Of a stretch of DNA of 64,000 bases, positions 55,140 through 64,000 are shown piece after piece. The notes below the pieces were generated by a model. That model was not told where the DNA came from. It searched no databases and was given only the letters and a program-made list of their open reading frames with translations. Each line of letters starts with the position of its first letter. The first letter of the stretch is position 1. This stretch comes from Pelodera strongyloides (taxonomy: Eukaryota; Nematoda; Chromadorea; Rhabditida; Rhabditidae). The translations under genes and the position numbers were made by a program. The stretch lies in assembly GCA_036852015.1 (NCBI GenBank), contig JAANDG010000461.1, positions 1 to 64,000 of the forward strand, read 5' to 3'.

Positions 55140-56439
55140 GGAATTTGAGTTGGCGAACGAGTGGCGAGAAAATGGCGCGCAAGTAGTGCAGGCGTTGTGA
55201 AAATGTATTTGTTACAAAAAGAAGAAAGTTGACAGAGCATACGGAGTATGTCTGTCTTGAATGTCAATTCAAGGATGATTAGTTTGAAATAATTAACCAT
55301 AATTAATTATTATATATTTCAGATGTTTATATATAGTTATGCAGTTTTATAGTTTACAATCGCACAGTAATATAATACACTATTATGCCAATCGTAACCC
55401 ACAGTTTATACGACGTGTAATATGATCCCCTCTTTGATCCTTTGTATCTGTATTTCAAACGATTGTTATACTATAGCATTATTGTCTCTATCTATGATGT
55501 CTCTCATCGAAGTATATAAGGCCACAATCTACTATAATAAATGAGGTTCATCCCTTTCCAAAACTATCGTCGTTCGTCTCGTAATACAAGTCAGCACAAC
55601 CTACAACACAATGTCAATACACAGTGACCGTTGGCGAGTAAGCGGCGTGCGTTTTGAGCGCCAAAAAATAGATGGACGATTTTTGTATTTTGTACACCAC
55701 TTTCATGCCGCTTACATACCGAGTTACAATACCGAGTACTTGGAAAATTCTACTGTATCTTATGGTTATCTGCTGCCATAATATGTACTATGTACTAATG
55801 TACTACCGCATTGTCTCTTGTATTATGACCATACTACCAACCTACTATTACCATACTACTATGGTAGTTTTATCATACTACCACGGTAGTGTTAGCATAC
55901 TACTACGGTACTTTTACCATACTGCTATGATAGTATTAGCGTATTGGTACTTTTTCCATACTACTACTACGGTACTATTTGCAACCGCCGTTGTACTAAT
56001 TGTGGCGCATTCTATACAACGATTGCGTAATCTACCCCCCTAACCAAGGGTCACGACATAAGAGATAGTGGCCGGTCATTCAATAAAAAAGATACACAGG
56101 CGAAGGGCGTAAGTTGGGATTTAAGTTGAGATACGCACGGAAAGGAATAAGAAAGAAAGCAGGAGTAACAATGATGTATATGTGAATGAAGTAATTAGAT
56201 GGGTAATTTCCACCATAATAATGGTCTTACTACTACGATACTTTTACCATACTACTATGATAGTATTAGCATATTGTTTTCCGTAGTATGTTCGACAAAC
56301 TGTGCGTTTACATTTTTGTTTACGTAATAAATATTATTATTCTTACGAAAAATGGTAAGCGATATTTCTTATGCTTGGTAAGATTGAAGCACATTGTGAC
56401 AACCACACTTGTCGTCGTGAGTAGACGCGCATTCTACAG

Positions 56440-56621
56440 TTAAAGCGAAATACCGGCCGGTTTTTGAAATACATCGAGTACACCAGCATTCTTACCCAAC
56501 TTGTGCAAATGAACATAAATTAGAATAAAAAATCGAGCTAAATTCGTGCAACTTTGCATAAATACGTAAGAATTCGGCTGTCCACGATGTGTTTCAAAAA
56601 CCGGCCGGTATTTGGCTTTAA
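56440..56621. repeat. Palindromic element A
   Basis: Full-length copy upstream of efl-3. Confidence 0.85.
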
Positions 56622-57608
56622 ACGAGTTACAGATGTTATTTAGAAGTGTTGCAAGATTCAAAGAAAAATAAAAGAGCACAAGAAAACGGAATGATTGCCG
56701 AAACCACAAAAAAAACCGTCGTTGGCCAGTCACCAAATGGTGTTTCCCGAAAAACCCATCTGGTGACTGGTTCGAGACTGGGTCGTGACCATTTGGAGAC
56801 CAACTGATCCATAGGTTTAGGAGTCACCAGCTATGTGAACACCAGACTGCCAAAGGCACGACGACTTACGGCGCGGATCGTAATAATAGTGATCAATTAG
56901 TATAATACAGTGAAGTAGTGTTACACAATGAACTATACCCATTCAATTTTTACGGAATATCTCTCATCATATTGATGCGATGCGCATGTGTTAATAAATT
57001 TATAATAAGTAGAGGGTTTGATTTGGTAGAACTGGGTTATACTTCAAGGGATAATCAAAATGTTTCATATGATATTGAAGTTCATATGTTTTTGTAACCT
57101 CTAATAAATTAATCAAGTATGAATAGAAAAAGTTTTCGATGAAAATTCTGTCCTTTTCGACGCAAGGAGCTTCTTCTGCGAGTTTATGGGAATTGCATAA
57201 TTTTAAAAACACGTGCCATACCGCTTTAAAAAATAATAAAGTTTAAAGGGAAGTGGGTGAGTGCCGTTGGCGGACTGTCCCGTCCCAGGCCTGTCCTACC
57301 CGCGGGAGATAGGACGCGTCCTGTGGGCGTGGTCTGGGCACGCACTGCAGTTCGCGCGGGAAGTCAACGCGCACTAGGGATAACGTAGGAGCACACTCCC
57401 GAAGAGAGACATCAGAGAACGAGAGATAAGAGGGAGAGAGTGGAGAGTCTGAGATGGAAAGCCAGCTGTGAGGCACCATTCACCCAGGGCAGGAGAAGCA
57501 TTTGGTATACCATTCATCCGAACGGAAATGGTACCTCCGTCCGGGTAGGTACCCTGGGCATTGTCTATAGTCAGTATGCAAATTAGAAATGAGCGCGGGT
57601 TGGGCTAA

Positions 57609-57881
57609 TTATCGATTGGTTGTGGTTGAAGAGCGGTACAAATTTAGATGTGTATTTAATATTTGATATTTCATTTTCTGATAATCTCTATCAGATTCGG
57701 GTATGTAAACTGAAGAGATATCGACTATATTTTTCCAAGAACCAAATAAGAACGAGCTTAGACTGCTTAGAGTACTGGCCCGGAAACTCACGGAGCGAGG
57801 CCTACCTCTGGTATAGATCTCCGCATCTCCGAAACTTGCTCCCGAGCTCCCTACTGGCTGGTAGCTATCCACTTGGCTGTA
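57609..57881 (-). CDS. Possible 3' terminal exon of an unknown gene
   Basis: Open minus-strand frame of about 90 codons to TAA. It starts with EYSQVDSYQPVGSSG, then FGDAEIYTRGRPRSVSFRASTLSSL. The Ser/Arg-rich composition looks protein-like compared with shadow frames nearby. Acceptor candidates (GAGGTTAG near 57883 or AATACAG near 57877) are weak and no upstream exon was identified, so this may be noncoding. Confidence 0.25.
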   Translation of the reverse strand, partial: YSQVDSYQPVGSSGASFGDAEIYTRGRPRSVSFRASTLSSLSSFLFGSWKNIVDISSVYIPESDRDYQKMKYQILNTHLNLYRSSTTTNR

Positions 57882-57917
57882 TTCCTAACCTCTAACCTAC
57901 ATTGAGTAGTTTTGGAT

Positions 57918-58070
57918 TTACAATACCGGTTGGTTTTTGAAACGTACCAGGACAACTGCATTCTTACCTATTAGTGCAAAGTTAGGGTCACTTTTAATTT
58001 AAGTTATGCTAATTTCCATATTATACATACGAATGAAGATGCCCACGATGCGTCCAAAATCTCGCTTTAA
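57918..58070. repeat. Palindromic element A, degenerate
   Basis: Only the right tip (CTCGCTTTAA) and the TTTTTGAAACGTACC block are well kept. Confidence 0.6.
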
Positions 58071-59346
58071 AATTAGGCTTTTGTGTGAGTACATTTTCAC
58101 TATGGTGATCCTTGACCGCACAACGAAGCAAAAAGAAGGCAAAAAAAATTTATTTTATATTATCTTATGTAATAAGATAATAAAAAAAGCTAAAGTCCAC
58201 ACTTCTTCACACGGAAGTTACCGAGCGTGAGTATTTGCACAAATGTCTTGCTATGCACAAATATCTTGCTATATTCGTATGGGTGATCTGCAAGCTTCAT
58301 ACTCCACTGTTTTGTTTTACCGAAAGGAATTTTATAGTAATACCAGTCGGCTCACGCCGTGTGAGGCGACATACATGGAAATATGATTGGTTTAACATGG
58401 GCATACACATACTTATATACAAAGCTTCAAACGTATCATAAGAAATTCACATAATAGGAAACAATTGAATATGCATACTTCGATACTGAGTTGCGAAACT
58501 CTTTTTATACCCGAACACGAAATTTGCATTTCGTAACGCACATCGGTATGCAAATTAGGCTACAGTTACTCTTTTATATATAGTAATATATCAAACATAC
58601 AGTATACTGTAGTAGTACTTATGCATACTATGACACGTATTATGAAAACCTGATTTAATTACCTTGCAGTTACGACTGACTAATATAATTGATGTTTCAA
58701 ATGTTTGAGCATTAAGGCCGCCCTTAGCCAATTTATGTTTTGATTGGAATGAAATTCCCGCCCGACCGAAACTCCAATTTTTCATTCCAATCAAAAAAAA
58801 ATAATGTAATTGAGTTGTTTTGTTATTCATAATTCAAGTTTCTGTCTAACACCGTGTTATAAAATTTGCTACTAGTTTTTGAATTGGTTGAGATAATACT
58901 TCTTGTAGCCTAACGTAAATATTCGCGCTAGCGCTGCACACTTTTGTGATAGGCGCCACGCTAGTAGTGAAGGAACCCGTGTAAGTTGTGCCTGAAAAAT
59001 ACTCGCACAAGTTTGGCACTGTTTGACGCTGCGGCCGCACAGAATTTTCTCTACTTGTGTGAATTTTTCCCAGAGGGTGCGCCAAAATAGAGCGGCATTC
59101 GAGCAAAGCGTTTGCTCTAACTTACTTCTTCAAGAAAAAAATCTATATTATCAATTTTGGAATAACTTTTAGTATATCCGCTGCACGTTTTGTGTGAAAA
59201 GAAACCTACCCTACTCGCGACATCTTTTTCCCACACGTCATTTACACAGTAATTGGTTGGGAAATTCATTTAACTTTTTGATCTTTTCGCTGTATTTACA
59301 CGTTTCGGAAAGATTTTCTACTATACAAGTAGAAAAAGTGACGTTC

Positions 59347-60865
59347 TACTCAAAAATAACTTCTTACTTTAGAGTTGTAAGGTGCAACTGCACTCCGATG
59401 CATTATGTCCGGGTTTTTCTGTCAATACTACCGTATTTATGCATGAAACCTGCATTTAAAAAAAAAATTAAAAAAAATTTTTCTGTAGGTAAAAATACTG
59501 AAAAACCAGCATACTTTGAAACCCAATACAATAAGTAACTCAAAAAAACTATATGGTTCGGGTTAGTTATTGTACATGCAAATGTATCCGTTTTAGCAAA
59601 TCTCTGCTATTCTTATGTGTCCATGAAAAGTACATAAATCAATCACTGTAAAAAAACATTAACTACCCGCTTTATTCAAAAGTTCTCATTAGTAATTAAT
59701 AACAATTATTTCCTCACAATTATTTACTAGCAAACTTAAAACTGATTATGACCATATACTCACTCGTCTTCGAAAAAAAATTTCTAAATCAAAAATTCTT
59801 TAAACAGTGATTAGAATAATTAATAGAATATGTTTTCACAACTAACTCAAAATCCCTTCGGTTACTTTTTTTGTAGCGCGCGAGTTCTTTTCTACGTCCT
59901 TAATTATTCACGCTCTTAAACACTTTTTCCCCCATTTCAACTTTCTCTCTCCATCCCCTCTCCTTCCAATCCAGTTTAATATAATCCTGAAATATAAATT
60001 CCCCCATAACACCCCATAGTCCAGCCCACTTACTTCTTGTTTTTTTCCCCAAAACTGCACCAAAGGAAGTTACTCTATAATGCGTGCTACCATACATCTG
60101 TCATATGTTGTGTGTCTGTGTCTGCGATGCTGCGTAAAGTGTTTTGTGTAAATGTGAGGTGTGTGTTGTGTGTGTGTGGTGGTGTGTGTTCTGTTGTTGT
60201 GTGTGTGTTGTGTGTGTGTCTTTTTTTTTTTTATATTTTATTGATTATATGGAAATACAAGTAAATTCAATTACTTTACAAATTGAAAAAATTGACATTC
60301 TTTCAAAATTTCAAAGTTTATCACTTTTCATTATAAGCTGACGGATTTGTCATCTAAACTTCTGTCCTTACATTACAATAGAGCTCAAATTGAAAGTTTT
60401 TTGATAAAGCGATGTTTTATTAAAGGGCGAGCCCACGAGAAAAAAAGTTTCTCAATTTACTTGCAAAAAATGTCCGGAATTTCAAAAATAATACTTTAAA
60501 AAAAACCCGCATTTTTCTTAGGCCTAAACTCGCAGAGTTATTTTTCCTCGGCAAAGCTGTTCGGGTCGGCCAGTACCGTGTCATAATCAATTTTGTGCGT
60601 TTTTGGGCATTACTGTATTGGAAACGCCTCTTTATAATCGTCGGAATGATCTTTATAATATTCGTTTTTTACCTTATTATGTAAGAACGGATGCAATGAA
60701 GGATATAACCGTAAAACGTATTTAAACTTTTCTGACTACGGTACCTGCCGAACTGTTTGCCGGATAATAACTTTGCGTGTTCTAGCTGTAAAGAAATGCG
60801 GTTTTCACAGTATATTTCTTTTCTGACATTCCAGGACATTCCGTAAGACTAAATAATAAGAAACA

Positions 60866-60918
<53 letters not shown>

Positions 60919-60936
60919 AAAAAAAAAAAAATAAAT

Positions 60937-60973
<37 letters not shown>

Positions 60974-61005
60974 CCTTTTTCCTCGTGGCGCTCCTTTAAA
61001 GCGAA
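59347..61005. repeat. Large duplication, left (damaged) copy
   Basis: Shares with 61046-62723 blocks starting ACTCAAAAATAACTTCTTAC and TTACAAATTGAAAAAATTG in the same order. The left copy has dozens of small insertions and deletions and several stretches that look scrambled, and it ends with the poly(A) run and a truncated element A. Confidence 0.8.
60869..60972. repeat. Long poly(A) run
   Basis: About 100 nt of almost pure A, broken by two T-containing spots. It sits where the right copy has only a short CAAATAAATTAAG. Confidence 0.9.
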
Positions 61006-61050
61006 ATACCGGCCCGGTGTTTGCCGCTCAAACACCCAACCAGCAACTCA
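60996..61050. repeat. Palindromic element A, truncated
   Basis: Left tip only (TTAAAGCGAAATACCGGCC), broken at about 61040 where the second copy of the large duplication begins. Confidence 0.7.
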
Positions 61051-61984
61051 AAAATAACTTCTTACTTTAGAGTTGTAAGGTGCAACTGCACTCCGATGCA
61101 TTATGTCCGGGTTTTTCTGTCAATACTACCGTATTTCTGCATGAAACCTGCATATTTAATACGAAAAATTAAAAAAAAATTATGTAGTTCCAAAATACTG
61201 TAAATTTTCAGCATACTTTGAAACCCCTTTATACAATAAGTTGGAGTACTCAAAAATAACTTCTCATGGTTCGGGTTAGTTATTGTACATGCAAATGTAT
61301 TTCCATGTATCATATGCAAATCTCTGCGCATTTCTTATGTGTCCATGAAAAGGTACATGGAAATCCAGGTGCACTGTAAAAGTTTCACATGAAATACCGC
61401 TTTAATGCTCACAAAAGTTCTCTTAGTCCTATTTTTTTACAATTTATTTCCTTCTTACAATTATTTAGCTTCGCAAACTCCGTGAAAACTGATTACTGTA
61501 TTTCCATATACTCACTCGTCTTCTGAGAAAATCAATAATTTCTAAATCAAAATTTGATTTCTGAGAAAAAAACCAGTGGTCTTTAGAATTAAGTTCGAAA
61601 TAGAATATGTTTTCAAAACAACGTAAAAACAAAATAAACTTCGGTGTACTTGGTTAACTGTAGCGCGCGAGTTCATTTTCTACGTTAACTTAATTATTTG
61701 GGAGCGCGGATTGGGTACACTTTTTTTGTGGATTTCAACTTTACAGACTCATAAAAAAGTACTTCCTCTCTCTTTGTGAATAAGAGTTTAATATAATTTC
61801 CTGAAATATAATTCCCAGGAAGAGTTGGCGCGGCCCACGCAGTCCATGCGGCGATTTTTACTTCTTGTTTTTTTTTTGTGAAAACTGCGAGGGCAAAGGA
61901 AGTGTGACTCTATAACTGCGTGCGTGAGTGTGTGTGAGCATGTGCATATGTGTGTGTCTGTGTGCGTGCGTGCGTGCGTGCGTG

Positions 61985-62068
<84 letters not shown>

Positions 62069-62723
62069 GAGGCTGTTCCCTAGCACAATAATAGGTTTAT
62101 TAAACAAGTAAATTCAATTACTTTACAAATTGAAAAAATTGACATTCTTTCAAAATTTCAAAGTTTATCACTTTTCATTATAAGCTGACGGATTTGTCAT
62201 CTAAACTTCTGTCCTTACATTACAATAGAGCTCAAATTGAAAGTTTTTTGATAAAGCGATGTTTTATTAAAGGGAGAGGCCCACGAGAAAAAAAGTTTCC
62301 TCAGTTTACTTGCAAAGAATGTCCGGAAATTCAGAAATATTACTGTAAAAACCGCATTTCTTTAGGCCTAGAACTCGCAGAGTTATTCCTCGGCAAACTG
62401 TTCGGCCAGGTACCGTAGTCAGAATCAATTTTTGCGTTTTTGGGGCATTACTGTATTGGAAACGGCCATTTATAATCGTAGGAATGATCTTTATTCGTTT
62501 GACCATTATTATGTAGAGAAAGAATGCAAATGAACGGATATAAACCGTAAAAACGTATTTAAACCTTTCTGACTACGGTAACTGGCCGAACTGTTTGCCG
62601 TGAAATATCTCTGCGAGTTCTAGGCGTAAAGAAATGCGGTTTTCACAGTAATATTTCTGAAATTCCGGACATTCCGTACAAATAAATTAAGAAACACCTT
62701 TTTCTCGTGGGCCTCTCCCTTTA
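61046..62723. repeat. Large duplication, right (clean) copy
   Basis: Includes an inverted-repeat element (62267-62723; ends AAAGGGAGAGGCCCACGAG / CTCGTGGGCCTCTCCCTTTA) with a relative at 31200-31372, plus a GT microsatellite (61915-62065). Confidence 0.8.
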
Positions 62724-62899
62724 AAGCGAAATACCGGCCGGTGTTTGCAACGTATCAAACACACCAGCATTCTCATGCAGCTTATACAAATCACCATAAA
62801 TTAGAATAAAAATGAGTAAATTCGGGCAAATTAGCATAAATACTTAAGACTTCAGATGACCACGATGTGTTTCAAAAACCGGTCAGTATTTCGGTTTAA
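62721..62899. repeat. Palindromic element A
   Basis: Full-length copy flanking the large duplication; the truncated copy at 60996 is its counterpart. Confidence 0.85.
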
Positions 62900-63777
62900 T
62901 CCTTCTGTATGATTTAGCAGTAGTCATCAAAACATAGAAGCAAGTTCAAAATCCGTGTAATTCGCACACTTATTTTGAAAAAAAAAAAAAAATATTTAAT
63001 TATTAATCAATTAGTCAATAATGTGTAATTATTTGTGTATATGTTGAAGTTTGATATATGGTATGATGTTATGTTTGCTTATCTACTCAGAATACACTAT
63101 TTAAAATTTTTTTTGTAAATATAGATTACATATTATGAAGTTTTCCAGATATTCCAACGCGTTTCGACCATAATAAGTGCGGACTTTATTTTAATTAGAC
63201 AAAAATAGAATGGTAGTTTTAGTAGTTTCTGACCTAGCTACGAAGTACCGTATTGGTAAAAATATCGCCTAATGTGAATATGGCTTTAGTTTTGAACTTT
63301 AGTTTTGAATAAGAACATGCTATGTTTTGGGCACTCATGGATAAAATTCACTGAATAACATTAGCATCATATATTTTTTAGAAAGCTAATTTTAATTTTG
63401 TTGTATTAAGTTTCTAAATATATGGTGATTTTCTGGTAAATAATTCATTTATTAGTGTTTTAGAATTTTTTGCTTCATACACTAATTGTAAGTTCAATAG
63501 TAGTTGAATATAAATATACGAATTTGTATTTGATGATACTTGAGTAGAATTTGCGTAAACTGTGCGGCACAAAAGCCTTAGCGATGACGTCGAGCCTTTC
63601 AGTTAGCGCGGTGATTCAGCCGAGCGTTTCCTCTAGTGATGTCTCGTACGCCAGTACTCTGCGGCACACGCTCCTAGCTAGGTAACTAGGTTTCTCGTGC
63701 ATATAATACAAGTGTATTATCATACTTCTACAATACCTCTTATACTTTGTTCATTTCAGGTTATAAACATATAATAT

Positions 63778-63888
63778 ATGAATAACGCCACAGAAATTAC
63801 ACTTCTTACTTTTGATGAAATTTCCGAAAACGTGCTGCAAACTAACGATAGCACAACAAATTTACTTGTCGGAATTGTTATCTTAATC
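63778..63888 (+). CDS. Possible first exon of a membrane receptor, cut by window end
   Basis: 37 codons from ATG to a GTGCGT donor, with TTCATTTCAG ending 19 nt before the ATG. The peptide begins MNNATEITLL, has two N-glycosylation sequons (NNAT, NDST) and ends in a hydrophobic stretch, NLLVGIVILI. A short glycosylated N-terminus running into a first membrane helix is typical of worm seven-helix receptors. The rest lies beyond the window, so the family cannot be proved. Confidence 0.4.
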
Positions 63889-64000
63889 GTGCGTATCTTA
63901 TTTTTTCTTTGAATAATTTTAAATACTTTGTATTGATTGATTGATTTAAATTTGGATTTAATTCTAAGGCGAAATACCAATAATTCAGTTGTCCACGACG

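Larger units (their letters stand above)
55129..57600. other. Region upstream of efl-3
   Basis: No convincing exon. Holds a tetranucleotide-like TACTACGGTA / CATACTACTA repeat (55800-55990, smaller at 56220-56275), a palindromic element (56440-56621), a GGTGAC-rich repeat (56720-56860) related to 43440-43620, and a GC-rich block (57250-57420) that includes TTCGCGCGGGAAG, an E2F-like site. Confidence 0.5.
57882..63777. other. Repeat-dense right region
   Basis: No supported exon. Contains a degenerate palindromic element (57918-58070), two unequal copies of a ~1.7-kb block (59347-61005 and 61046-62723), a poly(A) run (60869-60972), GT repeats (60160-60215, 61915-62065) and another palindromic element (62721-62899). 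A short GC-richer open frame from ATG 63583 to GTAACT (63684) could be a first exon, but it stops at once if joined to the next acceptor. Confidence 0.5.

Noticed and set aside
58846..59106. 86-residue minus frame
   Set aside because: No splice context or family signature, and composition matches flanking noncoding DNA.

Overview
The window looks like nuclear DNA of a free-living rhabditid, Caenorhabditis-like nematode. The evidence is interstitial TTAGGC repeats (the nematode telomere repeat), many short exons with TTTCAG-type 3' splice sites, acceptors sitting 1-35 nt before start codons (as expected for spliced-leader trans-splicing), and genes that are best recognised as worm orthologues. 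The exon models below were built by hand from splice signals, frame continuity and protein-family resemblance. No database search was run.

Left half, plus strand, three co-oriented genes. A serine carboxypeptidase (3060-11805, 5' end not found) has a Ser/Thr/Pro-rich stalk and a hydrophobic, GPI-signal-like tail. It carries two alternative versions of one 79-nt exon that can only be used one at a time. Next come an intronless CDK7 kinase (12224-13231) and the ubiquitin-chain receptor NPL4 (13586-21316). The cdk-7 poly(A) signal lies 16 nt before the npl-4 acceptor, as in an SL1-type operon.

Right half, minus strand. From right to left: an atypical E2F with two DNA-binding domains (efl-3, 55128-48409); a 31-exon transmembrane copine-domain protein resembling CPNA-1, a muscle-attachment protein (42737-29706); and an unrecognised 8-exon gene (25159-22524) convergent with npl-4. 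The far right (about 55.2-63.7 kb) is repeat-rich with only weak coding hints. A possible receptor first exon (63778-63888, plus strand) begins at the edge.

Introns and spacers are packed with short palindromic elements. The main family is about 180 bp with TTAAAGCG/CGCTTTAA ends, and related families share the CGCTTTAA end. There are also perfect foldbacks, tRNA-like insertions, minisatellites and CT/GA microsatellites. One palindromic element supplies the 3' splice site of a copine exon. The region 59.3-62.9 kb holds two unequal copies of the same ~1.7 kb, the left one damaged and with a ~100-nt poly(A) run, and is probably partly an assembly artefact.
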